Shown: positions 44,032 to 54,097, numbered from the stretch's first letter. The stretch is 64,000 bases of DNA from Gordonia sp. SID5947 (GCF_009862785.1 NZ_WWHU01000001.1:186001-250000); one strand, 5' to 3'. Notes: generated by a model from the letters alone, not told the origin. Translations and numbers: made by a program.

Positions 44032-45297
44032 ATGTTCCGACGAACGAAGTCGTTGATCGGCACTGCCGGGACGGCGGCGGTGCGTGAGATCCGGGGTCTG
44101 CCGGCCGCCCAGGACCCGGCGGTCCGCCGGTACTTCGCGTCGCGCGCCAACTGGTTCTTCCTCGCGGCCGCCGTGGTCCTCTACTCGGTTTCGTGGCCGA
44201 CGCTGCCGATCACCCACTCGGTGCCGCCCTATGCGATGCCGGTGGTCGCGGCATTCGCGGCCTTCCCGGTGGCGCTCGCGTGGTCGGCGCCGCTGATCGG
44301 ATGGGCCGTCTCGGTGGTGTCGGCACAGATGATCGGCATCCTGGTGCCGACCGTCGACGGGTGGCAGTGGTCGATTCAGGTGACCCACCTGATCGCGTTG
44401 CTGGTACTGACGTTCTTCGCTTACGTCCGTTGTTCGTTGCGATGGATTCCCGTCATCTGGGTCTGCACCGCCATCGTCTTCGCGATCGCGGCGCCGCCGG
44501 GGGCCCGGGCCGGATGGGTGTTCGGTCTCACGTTCCTCGCGGTGGTGGTTGCCCTGATGCGCTTTCTCACCCGCTCGCGCCGCCAGCTCGCCGAGAGTGC
44601 CGAACAGACGCAGCTCGTGGAATCCCAGAAGGCGATCCTGCAAGAACGGACGCGAATTGCGCGGGACCTCCATGATGTTGTGGCACACCGGATGTCGGTG
44701 GTCGTGGTGATGGCGCAGACCGCGCGGTACCGACTCGCGGACGTGAGCGACGAGGCCGCGGCGGAGTTCGAGGCGATCGCGGTATCCGCACGTACATCCC
44801 TCGACGAGGTGCGTCAGTTGCTCGGTGTGCTCCGCACGGACGGCGAAGTGCTGTCGACGCCGAACCCTGGCCTCGGTGACCTCGGCGGGTTGGTGATGCA
44901 GACGAGGATGACGGGCGCCGTCGTCGACCTGTCCGCCTCGGTCGAACCGAACAGCATCGGTGAGGCGTCCAGCCTGGTCATCTACCGCATCGTGCAGGAG
45001 AGTCTGGCCAACGCCACCCGACACGCACCGGGCGCCCGGATCGAGGTGCGGATCGCACCCGTCGGTGACGGGACCACCGAGATCGAGGTACGCAATTCCG
45101 TACCGACGTCGGAACCGGTCCGCCTTCCCGGCCCGGGCACCGGGATCCCCGGCATGATCGAACGAGCCGCCGCGGTAGGAGGAGTTCTGACCACCGAGCC
45201 CACCGACGACGGGGGCTTCGTGGTCCGCGCTGTCATTCCCGATCACGGTGGGCAGACCGTCGGTGTCAGTGCGTCGACGTTCCATGCGAGCGCATAG
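44032..45297 (+). CDS. Sensor histidine kinase (NarL/HisKA_3 type)
   Basis: The product has 421 residues. Five membrane helices occupy about residues 38-180 (ANWFFLAAAVVLYSVSW, MPVVAAFAAFPVALAWS, LIGWAVSVVSAQMIGIL, LIALLVLTFFAYV and VFGLTFLAVVVALM). The HisKA_3 dimerisation helix has the phospho-acceptor His in ERTRIARDLHDVVAHRMS (about 212-229). The ATPase has the N box VQESLANATRHAPGA and G box GTGIPGMIERAAAVGG. There is no large extracytoplasmic domain, so it probably senses through the membrane part. GAGGTGA at 44019-44025 supports the ATG at 44032 over ATG 44026. It is followed by its response regulator. Confidence 0.93.
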   Translation: MFRRTKSLIGTAGTAAVREIRGLPAAQDPAVRRYFASRANWFFLAAAVVLYSVSWPTLPITHSVPPYAMPVVAAFAAFPVALAWSAPLIGWAVSVVSAQMIGILVPTVDGWQWSIQVTHLIALLVLTFFAYVRCSLRWIPVIWVCTAIVFAIAAPPGARAGWVFGLTFLAVVVALMRFLTRSRRQLAESAEQTQLVESQKAILQERTRIARDLHDVVAHRMSVVVVMAQTARYRLADVSDEAAAEFEAIAVSARTSLDEVRQLLGVLRTDGEVLSTPNPGLGDLGGLVMQTRMTGAVVDLSASVEPNSIGEASSLVIYRIVQESLANATRHAPGARIEVRIAPVGDGTTEIEVRNSVPTSEPVRLPGPGTGIPGMIERAAAVGGVLTTEPTDDGGFVVRAVIPDHGGQTVGVSASTFHASA

Positions 45298-45306
45298 GCT
45301 CGGTCT

Positions 45307-45969
45307 GTGGCTCTCACCGTGGTGGTCGTCGACGACCAGGCGATGGTGCGTCAGGGTTTCTCCGCCCTGCTCGCCGCGCAATCCGACATCTCGGTTCTCG
45401 GCGACGCCGCCGACGGCGTGGAAGCCGTCGAACTCTGTGCGCGCGTGCGGCCGGACGTGGTCCTGATGGATGTCCGGATGCCGCGAAAAGACGGCCTACG
45501 CGCCGCCGAGGAGATCCTGCGATCCGCATCGCGGCCCACCGACGGGACCCCCACCCGCGTGCTCATGTTGACCACTTTCGACATCGACGACTACGTCTAC
45601 GAGGCGTTGCGCATCGGTGCGTCGGGTTTCATGCTCAAAGACGCCCCGGCCGACGAACTGGTACGGGCGGTGCGTGTGGTCGCGGCGGGCGAGGCCTTGC
45701 TCGCGCCCTCGATCACCCGACGACTCATCGCGGAGGTGACCTCACGCCGGGCGCGGGCGCCGCGCAACGCCGCCGTCGAACACCTCACGCCGCGAGAGCG
45801 AGAGGTCCTGGAACTGGTCTCGGACGGCAAGTCGAACGGCGAGATCGCCGGTGACCTGTTTGTCTCCGAGCAGACGGTGAAGACGCATGTCAGCAGCGTG
45901 CTGGGCAAACTGGGCCTGCGCGACCGGGCACAAGCGGTGGTGTTCGCCTACGAGAACGGGCTCAAGTGA
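45307..45969 (+). CDS. NarL/LuxR-family response regulator
   Basis: The product has 220 residues. The receiver domain has the acidic pair VVVDDQAM, phospho-acceptor Asp in VVLMDVRMPRKDG (about residue 54), Thr in LMLTTFDIDDYVYEAL and Lys in FMLKDAPADELVRAV. The C-terminal LuxR HTH is LTPREREVLELVSDGKSNGEIAGDLFVSEQTVKTHVSSVLGKLGL (about 160-205). It is the partner of the preceding kinase, nine bases away. Notably, TAGGCT (45295-45300), starting on the kinase stop codon, ends six bases before the GTG, so a second, leaderless transcript of the regulator alone is possible. Target genes are unknown. Confidence 0.94.
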   Translation: MALTVVVVDDQAMVRQGFSALLAAQSDISVLGDAADGVEAVELCARVRPDVVLMDVRMPRKDGLRAAEEILRSASRPTDGTPTRVLMLTTFDIDDYVYEALRIGASGFMLKDAPADELVRAVRVVAAGEALLAPSITRRLIAEVTSRRARAPRNAAVEHLTPREREVLELVSDGKSNGEIAGDLFVSEQTVKTHVSSVLGKLGLRDRAQAVVFAYENGLK

Positions 45970-46087
45970 CGAACCCGCCTTCCGGCGGACGCAGCGCCGG
46001 GGACATACGACGTCCGGCGGATGATCGGCGCGCCCACTAGATTGAGTGACGTACGCATGACGTCGGTCGGCATGGAGGTCCCCGGGT

Positions 46088-47122
46088 ATGGCCAAGAGGT
46101 TCGGCATTCTCACCAGCGGCGGCGACTGTCCCGGACTGAACGCGGTGATCCGCGGTGCGGTGCTCAAGGGTGAAACCGTCTATGGCCATGAGTTCGTCGG
46201 CTTCAAGGACGGTTGGCACGGCCTCGTCTACGGCGACATCCTCGAATTGGACCGCGCTCATGTCCGTGGTCTTTCGCACGAGGGCGGAACGATCCTGGGC
46301 ACCAGTCGTTTCGGTCCGTATCAGGAACCCGACGGTGGACCGGACGCCATCAAGAAGGTGCTGAAGAACCTAGGCATCGACGGCGTCATCGCGATCGGGG
46401 GTGAGGGCACCGCGTCGGCATCGAAGAGGCTCTACGAGGACGGCATCAACATCGTCGGGGTACCGAAGACGATCGACAACGACCTCGATGCGACCGACTA
46501 CACCTTCGGCTTCAACACCGCGGTGGAGATCGCCACCGAGGCCATCGACCGCCTCCGCACGACCGGCAACTCCCACAAGCGCTGCATGGTCTTGGAGGTG
46601 ATGGGCCGTCATGCGGGGTGGATCGCCCTCTATTCGGGCATCGCGGGCGGTGCGCACGCGATCCTGATCCCGGAGCAGCCGGAGAGTCTCGACCAGGTCT
46701 GTGCGTGGGTGACCAGTGTCAAGAACCGTGGACGTGCACCGATGGTGGTGGTCGCGGAGGGGTTCAAGCTGCCCGATATGGATCAGGCCTACTCCGACAA
46801 GGGTCTCGACGGCTTCAACCGGCCCCGTTTGGGCGGCATCGGCGAGGTGCTGGCACCTCTGATCCAGGAACGCACCGGAATCGAGACCCGGTCCACGGTG
46901 CTCGGCCACATCCAGCGGGGCGGCGTTCCGACCGCCTTTGACCGCGTGCTGGCGACCCGACTCGGCATGGCGGTCACCGATCTCTGCGCCGACAAGGGCT
47001 GGGGCAAGATGGTCGCGCTCCGCGGCACCGACATCGTGCACGTCGACTTCGCCGATGCCCTCGCCAACGAGAAGGCGGTGCCGTCCGCCCAGTATCAGGA
47101 GATCCGCGTCATCTTCGGGTGA
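46088..47122 (+). CDS. pfkA: 6-phosphofructokinase (ATP-type with Gly/Lys signature)
   Basis: The product has 344 residues. ATP-binding TSGGDCPGLNAVIR (about 9-22), the catalytic loop PKTIDNDL (about 124-131) and GGEGTASA (about 103-110), substrate residues in EVMGRHAGWIAL, and GHIQRGGVPTAFDR are visible. The Gly of GGEGT at the nucleotide site points to ATP, whereas PKTIDNDL, with Lys instead of Gly, is typical of the PPi and actinobacterial mixed (group III) clade. So it is most likely an ATP-dependent glycolytic enzyme. GGAGG precedes the ATG and TAGATT at 46038-46043 is a candidate -10 box. It corresponds to M. tuberculosis Rv3010c. Confidence 0.95.
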   Translation: MAKRFGILTSGGDCPGLNAVIRGAVLKGETVYGHEFVGFKDGWHGLVYGDILELDRAHVRGLSHEGGTILGTSRFGPYQEPDGGPDAIKKVLKNLGIDGVIAIGGEGTASASKRLYEDGINIVGVPKTIDNDLDATDYTFGFNTAVEIATEAIDRLRTTGNSHKRCMVLEVMGRHAGWIALYSGIAGGAHAILIPEQPESLDQVCAWVTSVKNRGRAPMVVVAEGFKLPDMDQAYSDKGLDGFNRPRLGGIGEVLAPLIQERTGIETRSTVLGHIQRGGVPTAFDRVLATRLGMAVTDLCADKGWGKMVALRGTDIVHVDFADALANEKAVPSAQYQEIRVIFG

Positions 47123-47125
47123 CGG

Positions 47126-47383
47126 TCAGAGGGTCGAGGGCGGGTAGCTGATCGGGGCCGCCGTCGCAGGTAGCTGGGCGACCGGCTCGCGAGGGATGAC
47201 GAGCCAGAGCACGATGTACAGCAGCACCTGGGGTCCGGGCAGCAAGACCGACGCGACGAACAGGACGCGGATGAGCGTGGCGTCCCAGCCGAAGCGCTGG
47301 GCGATGCCACCGCACACCCCGCCGAGCCAGGCGTCGTCGCGAGACCGCATCAGTCGGGTGGTGGCAGGTTCGGGAGTGGTCAT
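47126..47383 (-). CDS. PspC-domain membrane protein
   Basis: The product has 85 residues and is a PspC domain: [57 protein letters not shown]. It contains two hydrophobic stretches of membrane helix type. In enterobacteria PspC signals membrane stress; in actinobacteria small PspC proteins are common and often regulate or accompany two-component systems. AAAGGA precedes the ATG on the coding strand. It converges with pfkA at a 3-base gap and is divergent from gatB. A link with the two-component system upstream of pfkA is possible but unproven. Confidence 0.92.
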   Translation of the reverse strand: MTTPEPATTRLMRSRDDAWLGGVCGGIAQRFGWDATLIRVLFVASVLLPGPQVLLYIVLWLVIPREPVAQLPATAAPISYPPSTL

Positions 47384-47527
47384 CGGGTTTCCTTTCTGGT
47401 GATCCCGACGCTACGCACGCCGGCACCTGCCGGCATCGGGGATGACCCTGACCTCGACCCCCGTTCCGACGCGCGCGTTCACCGACCCAGGCGGTCCCGG
47501 GTTCGACGGAGCAATAAGATGGACGCC

Positions 47528-49030
47528 ATGACTGCCGCTGCCACTGAACTGCTCGACTACGACCAGGTCATCGCGGATTTCGATCCGGTCATGGGCCTCG
47601 AGGTGCACGTGGAACTCGGGACCGTGACCAAGATGTTCTGCGGCTGCCCGACCACATTCGGCGCCGATCCCAACACCCAGGTGTGTCCCGTGTGCATCGG
47701 TCTGCCCGGCGCGCTGCCGGTGGCCAACCTGAAGGCCATCGAGTCGGCGATCCGGATCGGTTTGGCGCTGAACTGTTCGATCCGGCCATCGAGTGTGTTC
47801 GCGCGGAAGAACTACTTCTATCCGGATCAGCCGAAGAACTATCAGATCTCCCAGTACGACGAGCCGATCGCCTATGAGGGGTACCTGGAGGTCCTCCTCC
47901 CCGACGGCACGCCCTGGCGCGTCGAGATCGAACGCGCGCACATGGAGGAGGACACCGGCAAGTCACTGCATGTCGGAGGCTCCGGCCGTATCCACGGGGC
48001 CAGCCATTCGTTGCTGGACTACAACCGCGCAGGCGTCCCGTTGGTCGAGATCGTGACCAAACCCATCGTCGGAGCGGGCGAGCGGGCACCCGAGGTGGCC
48101 CGGGCATACGTGTCGGCCCTGCGCGATCTGCTCAAGGCGCTCGGGGTGTCCGATGTGCGGATGGATCAGGGGTCGCTGCGCTGCGACGCCAACGTGTCGT
48201 TGATGCGTAAGGACGCGGGACAGTTCGGCACTCGTACCGAGACCAAGAATGTGAACTCACTCAAGAGCGTCGAGATCGCCGTGCGCCACGAGATGCGCCG
48301 TCAGGCGGCGATTCTCGAGGCAGGAGGTGAGATCGTGCAGGAGACCCGGCATTTCCACGAGGTGGACGGCACCACGTCGGCGGGCCGCCGTAAGGAGACC
48401 GCCGAGGACTATCGCTACTTCCCGGAGCCCGATCTGCCTCCGGTGCAACCGGATCCGTCATGGATCAAGGAGCTGAGCACCACTCTGCCGGAGATGCCGT
48501 GGGTGCGGCGCGCGCGGATTCAACAGGAGTGGGGAGTCTCCGACGAGGTGATGCGTGATCTCGTCAACGTCGGAGCCGTGGACCTCATCATCGAGACCGT
48601 CGAAGCGGGGGCGAGCCCGGAGGCCGCCCGCGGGTGGTGGGTCTCGTTCCTTGCACAGCAGGCCAACACCCGGGCTGTCGAACTCGCCGAGCTGTCGATC
48701 TCGCCGGCCCAGGTGGCGACCGTCATCGGCCTGGTCGACGCGGGCAAGCTGACCAACAAGCTCGCTCAGCAGGTCGTGGTGGCGGTGCTCGACGGCGAGG
48801 GCGAGCCGGAGCAGGTCGTCGCCGATCGCGGGCTCGAGGTGGTCCGCGACGACTCAGCACTCCAAAAGGCGGTCGACGAGGCGCTGGCCGCCAATCCCGA
48901 CATCGCCGACAAGATCCGTGGCGGCAAGGTACAGGCGGCCGGGAAGATCGTCGGTGACGTCATGAAGGCCACCCGTGGTCAGGCCGATCCGGCGCGTGTG
49001 AAGGAGCTCGTGATCGCCGCCTGCTCCTGA
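47528..49030 (+). CDS. gatB: Asp/Glu-tRNA(Asn/Gln) amidotransferase subunit B
   Basis: The product has 500 residues. GatB landmarks are [24 protein letters not shown] (about 17-40), the zinc cysteines in [64 protein letters not shown] and RCDANVSL, plus the C-terminal YqeY-like tail domain ([29 protein letters not shown]). GatB phosphorylates the misacylated tRNA and accepts ammonia from GatA. TAAGAT at 47515-47520 ends seven bases before the ATG at 47528 and no ribosome-binding site is present, so it is probably leaderless. An in-frame ATG at 47519 is less likely because it overlaps the -10 box. Confidence 0.96.
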   Translation: MTAAATELLDYDQVIADFDPVMGLEVHVELGTVTKMFCGCPTTFGADPNTQVCPVCIGLPGALPVANLKAIESAIRIGLALNCSIRPSSVFARKNYFYPDQPKNYQISQYDEPIAYEGYLEVLLPDGTPWRVEIERAHMEEDTGKSLHVGGSGRIHGASHSLLDYNRAGVPLVEIVTKPIVGAGERAPEVARAYVSALRDLLKALGVSDVRMDQGSLRCDANVSLMRKDAGQFGTRTETKNVNSLKSVEIAVRHEMRRQAAILEAGGEIVQETRHFHEVDGTTSAGRRKETAEDYRYFPEPDLPPVQPDPSWIKELSTTLPEMPWVRRARIQQEWGVSDEVMRDLVNVGAVDLIIETVEAGASPEAARGWWVSFLAQQANTRAVELAELSISPAQVATVIGLVDAGKLTNKLAQQVVVAVLDGEGEPEQVVADRGLEVVRDDSALQKAVDEALAANPDIADKIRGGKVQAAGKIVGDVMKATRGQADPARVKELVIAACS

Positions 49031-49081
49031 CGATGTCGTGGTCTGCACATCCGCGATGGACGAGTGCGGACCACGTCATCG
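49031..49081. terminator. Bidirectional hairpin between gatB and lppZ-like gene
   Basis: Arms 49031-49048 and 49064-49081 pair over 18 bases with one mismatch and one G-T wobble, around a 15-base loop. It starts directly after the gatB stop and lies 25 bases from the stop of the convergent gene. No T run is present. Confidence 0.75.
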
Positions 49082-49105
49082 TCGTCGGTGGTCTCGTCCC
49101 CTCGA

Positions 49106-50260
49106 TCAGGTGCGATCCTCGGTGGACGACGGCGGCAGCCACTTCACCACTCGATCGTCGGTGCCCACGGGTTTTCCGTACTGCTTGTTGACCGTCGCGA
49201 ACTGAAGGATGCCGTTCTGCAACGCGACCATTCGGCCGAGTGCCCCGTACCGCTTCTCGAGCACCACCGCCGGCGGGGTGATGGCCGGCTTCTGCCGCGT
49301 CGGTTCGTTGATCGCCTCGATGTGCTGCGTCCGTGTGGTCGAGACGAAGATCGCGCCCGATGTCACGGCGCAGCCGGCGATCTGCGGATGATCCGGCCAG
49401 GTCCAGAGCACCTTCGGTCCCGACGGTTCGAGGACTTGCACGCGATCCTCCGCCGCCGTCCGGTCGGCGAAATACAGCGTCCCCGACGTGGTGCTCGGGC
49501 ACAGTGACACGTTGGTGCCGAGTCCCGAGGCCAGCGTGCGCGGCCGCGGATTGGCACCCGAACCCAGCGAGGTGACCGACAAGATCTTCCCTGCCAGCGA
49601 CGACGGGCTCGCGGCCGCGGCCGGGTCGCCGGCATTGCCGGTCGCCACGACCAGTTCGGACGGGTTCCGGAAGTACATCGCGCCCATGTTCCCGTTGGCG
49701 CCCTTGGGTATACCCGTCAGGATCGGTTTCGGTACGTCGCCGGGCGCGATGCGCACGACGCGATTGTCGGAAGCGGTGGTGATCAGTGCGTAGATCAACC
49801 GGTCCTGGGCATAGGTGGGGGAGAACGCGAAGTCGATCAGACCGCCGTCGCCTGACGCATCGACCGGGACAGTCGCCAGAACACGCTGCGGCCCATAGCG
49901 TTTGGTGGTGATGATCTTGCCTGTCGTCCGTTCGGCGACGACCGTGACGTCACCCTTGTCGTCACCGGGCATGATCCCCGCTGTCGACGCCAGGCACGTC
50001 GCGATCACGGCGGGGTCCGGATCCACGCAGGGGCCCGGTGGTGGGGGGATGGGCGGTTCGGCGGGTGTCGGGGGCGGCGTCTGCTTCTTCTGCTGCGACT
50101 CGTTGTTGGCGCTGAAGGCGCCCGCGTCCTTCTCACGGTCCTGAGCCGAGAAGTCGGCGCACCCGCTGATCATCGCCAGCACCGCGAGAATCGCGACGAC
50201 GGCTCCGACCCGGACTCCGTGTGCCCGGCCCCTCGATGCCAACCGTCTCCGGTCACGCAT
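49106..50260 (-). CDS. LppZ-like lipoprotein, glucose/sorbosone dehydrogenase-type propeller
   Basis: The product has 384 residues. A basic N-terminus and hydrophobic segment end with the lipobox ISGC (VVAILAVLAMISGC). A linker follows (QKKQTPPPTPAEPPIPPPPG) that could span the cell wall. The propeller resembles soluble PQQ-dependent glucose dehydrogenase: GLIDFAFSPTYAQDRLIYALIT, NMGAMYFRNPSELVVATGNAG and SLAGKILSV. No full catalytic His/Arg set is evident. The place corresponds to M. tuberculosis lppZ (Rv3006). Its role is unclear. An upstream in-frame start at 50383 was set aside because the signal peptide starts at 50260. Confidence 0.86.
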   Translation of the reverse strand: MRDRRRLASRGRAHGVRVGAVVAILAVLAMISGCADFSAQDREKDAGAFSANNESQQKKQTPPPTPAEPPIPPPPGPCVDPDPAVIATCLASTAGIMPGDDKGDVTVVAERTTGKIITTKRYGPQRVLATVPVDASGDGGLIDFAFSPTYAQDRLIYALITTASDNRVVRIAPGDVPKPILTGIPKGANGNMGAMYFRNPSELVVATGNAGDPAAAASPSSLAGKILSVTSLGSGANPRPRTLASGLGTNVSLCPSTTSGTLYFADRTAAEDRVQVLEPSGPKVLWTWPDHPQIAGCAVTSGAIFVSTTRTQHIEAINEPTRQKPAITPPAVVLEKRYGALGRMVALQNGILQFATVNKQYGKPVGTDDRVVKWLPPSSTEDRT

Positions 50261-50366
50261 TCCCGTCGGCCACCCCTTGCGCATACGACCAAGGGTAGGT
50301 GATCGATTTCGACTCACCGCGTGCTGCTGGGACGACGCGGGCTGCACAGCGCATAGAGTCGGGCGT

Positions 50367-51508
50367 GTGACCGAACGTGACATGGCTGCAGGCAGCGGTT
50401 CCAGTCCGTACGACGAGCCGACCGGCGAGATCGATCTGGGCGAGGCCGCCTCGATGCGTCGTCGACAGGTACCGGCGGATGACCGGGACGATTTCTATGC
50501 GCGGCACGCGCTTCCCGAGCGGCCGGGTGTCTCGCGAGTCGACGATCTCGACGACATCGACCCCGACGAACTCGACACCCAGGCGATGCCTGCCCGGCCG
50601 GGTGCCGGCCCCGCGGCCGCACCTTCGGCGGCGGAACCGACCGCAGCCCCTCCCACCGAGGCGTTCGGCCGGCCGCAGGATCCCGCCGAGGCGAAGACCC
50701 AGCGGTTCGCGGCTCCGCAACCCGACGCCCCTGCGCAACCGGTCGAGGACGTCCGCACCGATGACTTCACGGCTGTGCCGGCCACCCGGGTCGCCGCGAC
50801 CGAGACCCCCGTGGCCGACACCCCGGTGCGAGGGCTCCCCGAGACCGACGTCGCCGAACGATTCGACTCCGCACCCACAGTCGCCGACGAGCGCCTGCGG
50901 TCGGCCGAAGAGGACCTCGTCGATGCGCAGCGCGCTGCCCGTCGGGGGACGCTCGACGTCGGGCTGCTCGTCCTACGCCTGGCGGTCGGCCTCATCGCGC
51001 TCGCGCACGGGACGCAGAAGCTCTTCGGCTGGTGGAACGGACCGCGGCTGTCGGGGTTCGAGGACATGTTGCTGAACTCGCCCAATCCGGCGATCGGTTT
51101 CACCCCCGACGCGGCTCGTCCGCTGGCGATCGTGGGCGCCGTCTCCGAGACACTCGGCGGTCTGATGCTGGTGGTGGGCTTGTTCACGCCAGTCGCCGCG
51201 TCCGCGGTCCTGGGCGTGATGCTGGTCGCCGCGGCCTACAAGGCGACTCTGGCGGGCGGCGTCTGGTTCTTTGCCGGCGATCCGAACGGCGCGGGTATCG
51301 AGTACGAATTGCTCGTCTGCGCCTGTGCGGTGGCGATCATCTTGGCCGGGCCGGGCCGGATCTCTCTGGACGCTCCCGAGGCTGGGCGCGACGGCCGGCG
51401 TGGGGTTCGCTCGCATTGCTCGTGGTCGGCATCGGCGCGGCCGTCGCCGTGTGGATGGTGTTCAACGGCACGAATCCGTTCGAGTCACCGGGCAACCCGA
51501 CCGGGTGA
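50367..51508 (+). CDS. DoxX-family membrane protein with long acidic N-terminus (broken by one-base deletion near 51375)
   Basis: Repaired length is about 380 residues. The first 190 residues are acidic, Pro/Ala-rich and low-complexity (APSAAEPTAAPPTEAFGRP and similar), probably disordered. A four-helix DoxX domain follows: LDVGLLVLRLAVGLIALAHGTQKLFGWWNGPRLSGF (about 196-231), AIVGAVSETLGGLMLVVGLF, SAVLGVMLVAAAYKATLAG and YELLVCACAVAIILAGPG. One C added to the CCC at 51375-51377 restores PRGWARRPAWGSLALLVVGIGAAVAVWM, a last helix, and the end SPGNPTG. DoxX proteins are redox-linked membrane proteins; in mycobacteria relatives act with superoxide dismutase and SseA. It corresponds to Rv3005c. 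TAGAGT (50354-50359) lies seven bases before the GTG. Confidence 0.84.
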
Positions 51509-51543
51509 GACCCGGCCGGGTCGTTCCGGCTTCCGATCTGTGC

Positions 51544-53388
51544 TCAGTCGACCACGCGCACCGCGCCTCGGTCGGCCGAGGTGGCCAACTTCGCGTACGC
51601 GCGCAATGCGGTGGTGACCGTCCGCTGACGGTCCTTCGGCTGCCACGGTCGCTCCGACGCCTCCATCTTGGCCCGGCGCTCGTCCAGGACCTCGTCGTCG
51701 ACGAGGACCTGCAGTCGTCGTGTCTGCACGTCGATGAGGATCGGGTCGCCGTCCTCGATCAGGCCGATCGCGCCCCCGGAGGCGGCTTCCGGCGACATAT
51801 GCCCCACCGACAATCCCGAGGAACCCCCGGAGAAACGGCCGTCGGTGATGAGCGCGCACTTCTTGCCCATTCCGGTGCCCTTCATGAATGCGGTCGGATG
51901 CAGCATCTCCTGCATCCCCGGGCCGCCGGCCGGACCTTCGTACCGGACCACGAGGACCTCACCGGCCTGAATGGTCTTGGACAGGATCACCTGCACCGCC
52001 TCTTCCTGGCTCTCGACAACCCGCGCGGGTCCTTCGAAGTGCCAGAGATCCTCCTCGATGCCTGCGGTCTTGAGGATCGCGCCGTCCGGGGCGAGGTTGC
52101 CGCGCAGCACGCACAGTCCGCCTTCGACGGTGTAGGCGTGCGCGAGGTCGCGGATACAGCCGCCCTCGGCGTCGGTGTCGAGCGAGTCCCAACGGTTCGC
52201 GGTGGAGAACGGCGTGGTGGTCCGGACGCCGCCCGGCGCCGCGTGGAACAGCTCCGTTGCCTCGTCGAGCGCCTTGCCGCCGCGGATGTCCCAGTCGTCG
52301 AGGAATTGTGCGACGGTCGGGCTGTGCACGGTGGAGGCGGTGTCGTCGAGGAGTCCGGCACGACGCAGTTCGCCCAGGATCGCCGGGATTCCGCCGGCCC
52401 GATGGACGTCCTCCATGTGGTAGTCGGAGTTCGGCGCGACCTTGGACAGGCATGGCACGTTGCGACTGATCTCGTCGATGACCGAGAGGTCGAAGTCGGC
52501 GACCTCTCCCTCCTGCGCGGCGGCGAGGATGTGCAGCACGGTGTTGGTCGATCCGCCCATCGCCACGTCGAGGGCCATCGCGTTGCGGAACGCGGTGGGG
52601 GTCGCGATGTTGCGGGGGAGGACCGATTCGTCGTCGTCGCGATACCAGCGGGTCGCTGCCTCGACGACGACACTTCCGGCCCGCTCGAACAGGGCGCGGC
52701 GTGCCTCGTGAGTTGCCAGTGTCGAACCGTTGCCGGGCAACGCGAGCCCTAGCGCCTCGGTGAGGCAGTTCATCGAGTTGGCGGTGAACATGCCCGAGCA
52801 CGACCCGCACGTCGGGCACGCGGACCGTTCGACCTCGCTGAGCCCGTCGTCGTCGACAGCGCTGTTCGCCGATGCCGAGATCGCGGTGATCAGGTCGGTG
52901 GGTGCCTGTGCGACACCGTCGACGACGACGGCCTTGCCGGCCTCCATCGGACCTCCCGAGACGAAGACCGTGGGGATGTTCAGTCGCATCGCGGCGTTGA
53001 GCATGCCGGGAGTGATCTTGTCGCAGTTGGAAATACAGACGAGGGCGTCGGCGGTGTGGGCATTGACCATGTATTCCACCGAGTCGGCGATGATCTCGCG
53101 ACTGGGAAGCGAGTAGAGCATGCCGCCGTGGCCCATCGCGATGCCGTCGTCGACAGCGATGGTGTGGAACTCGCGGGGCACACCACCGGCGGCGCGGACC
53201 GCGCCGGCGACGATCTCGCCGACATCCTTGAGGTGCACGTGACCCGGGACGAACTGGGTGTAGGAGTTGGCGATCGCCACGATCGGCTTCCCGAAATCGT
53301 CATCGGTCATCCCGGTGGCCCGCCAGAGCGAGCGCGCACCGGCTGCTTCGCGGCCGACGGTGGTGGTTCGGGACCTCAGAGCTGGCAT
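51544..53388 (-). CDS. ilvD: Dihydroxy-acid dehydratase
   Basis: The product has 614 residues. IlvD dehydrates dihydroxy-acids in isoleucine and valine synthesis using an Fe-S cluster. Cluster and active-site segments are [13 protein letters not shown] (about 118-130), [11 protein letters not shown] and [19 protein letters not shown] (about 187-205). The start [21 protein letters not shown] and the full length resemble the Corynebacterium/enterobacterial form rather than the shorter (about 575-residue) mycobacterial enzyme. A GAGGA sequence precedes the ATG. It is transcribed away from ilvB and separated by the PH-domain gene. An upstream in-frame start at 53454 was rejected because the family N-terminus begins at 53388. 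Confidence 0.95.
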   Translation of the reverse strand: MPALRSRTTTVGREAAGARSLWRATGMTDDDFGKPIVAIANSYTQFVPGHVHLKDVGEIVAGAVRAAGGVPREFHTIAVDDGIAMGHGGMLYSLPSREIIADSVEYMVNAHTADALVCISNCDKITPGMLNAAMRLNIPTVFVSGGPMEAGKAVVVDGVAQAPTDLITAISASANSAVDDDGLSEVERSACPTCGSCSGMFTANSMNCLTEALGLALPGNGSTLATHEARRALFERAGSVVVEAATRWYRDDDESVLPRNIATPTAFRNAMALDVAMGGSTNTVLHILAAAQEGEVADFDLSVIDEISRNVPCLSKVAPNSDYHMEDVHRAGGIPAILGELRRAGLLDDTASTVHSPTVAQFLDDWDIRGGKALDEATELFHAAPGGVRTTTPFSTANRWDSLDTDAEGGCIRDLAHAYTVEGGLCVLRGNLAPDGAILKTAGIEEDLWHFEGPARVVESQEEAVQVILSKTIQAGEVLVVRYEGPAGGPGMQEMLHPTAFMKGTGMGKKCALITDGRFSGGSSGLSVGHMSPEAASGGAIGLIEDGDPILIDVQTRRLQVLVDDEVLDERRAKMEASERPWQPKDRQRTVTTALRAYAKLATSADRGAVRVVD

Positions 53389-53570
53389 GAAAAATCCTCG
53401 GTGTTCGTCGTCCCGCCTGGGCTGGGGCGGATGTGGGGTGGGCGGTGACCTCAAACGCCGGACGACGGACCGATGTCCGCGGGAGGGTCATCGGCGGCCG
53501 AATGCGTGCGCATCACCGCTTTTGGAGGCTACTCCGCCCGGATCAGGGCCGATCAAAGGGTTCGCGGTGG

Positions 53571-54020
53571 TCAGCCCTGGTCGGCTGCCGCGGCCGCATA
53601 GGGGTCGGGGATCCGTCCGCGGCTCGCCGCCGCCAACCGTGGGAGATCGGCAAAGGTGATGGCGGGCAGTCGTACCCGTGCGCCGTTCACCAGCACCGCG
53701 CGCACCGAACTCCACCGCGGGAACTGCAGACCGTCGAGCTCGTTCCATGCGATCTCACGGGTGGAGAAGGTGTGTACCGCCTTCAGTCCGTCTTCGGTCA
53801 CGACGGTGCGAATGCGCACGATCCACCAGCCGAGCAGTACGGGCAGGATCAGGGTCCAGCCCAGCCACACCAGCGACGCCCCGGCAAGGATGACGGTGAC
53901 GATGAACATCATCGGCACCGCGAAGTAGGCGATCCGCTGGATGCGGAACGTCTGGGGCAGTTCGACCTCGGGAACCTCCGGGGGTGTCGGGTCGGAGGAA
54001 GCGGCGGATGGGGTAGACAC
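53571..54020 (-). CDS. PH-domain membrane protein (CFP-6-type)
   Basis: The product has 149 residues from a GTG start. Two adjacent hydrophobic helices (RIAYFAVPMMFIVTVILAGASLVWLGWTLILPVLLGWWIV, about residues 29-68) are followed by a bacterial PH-like domain: RTVVTEDGLKAVHTFSTREIAWNELDGLQFPRWSSVRAVLVNGARVRLPAITFADLPRLAAAS. It resembles the low-molecular-weight protein antigen 6 (cfp6, Rv3004), which lies next to ilvB in M. tuberculosis too. Function is unknown. GACAAT (coding strand) lies about six bases before the GTG, suggesting another leaderless promoter, in the divergent region before the ilvB leader. Confidence 0.86.
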   Translation of the reverse strand: MSTPSAASSDPTPPEVPEVELPQTFRIQRIAYFAVPMMFIVTVILAGASLVWLGWTLILPVLLGWWIVRIRTVVTEDGLKAVHTFSTREIAWNELDGLQFPRWSSVRAVLVNGARVRLPAITFADLPRLAAASRGRIPDPYAAAAADQG

Positions 54021-54097
54021 GTTTACATTGTCTCATCCCGGTGTGGGGCATGATCCACCACCGGCTTCCCAGAATGTGAGACGAGAAGTCCCGTGGT

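Noticed and set aside
51508..51521. GACCCGGCCGGGTC palindrome at the end of doxX as a terminator
   Set aside because: It is a perfect palindrome without loop or T tract; too little to call, although it lies between convergent genes.
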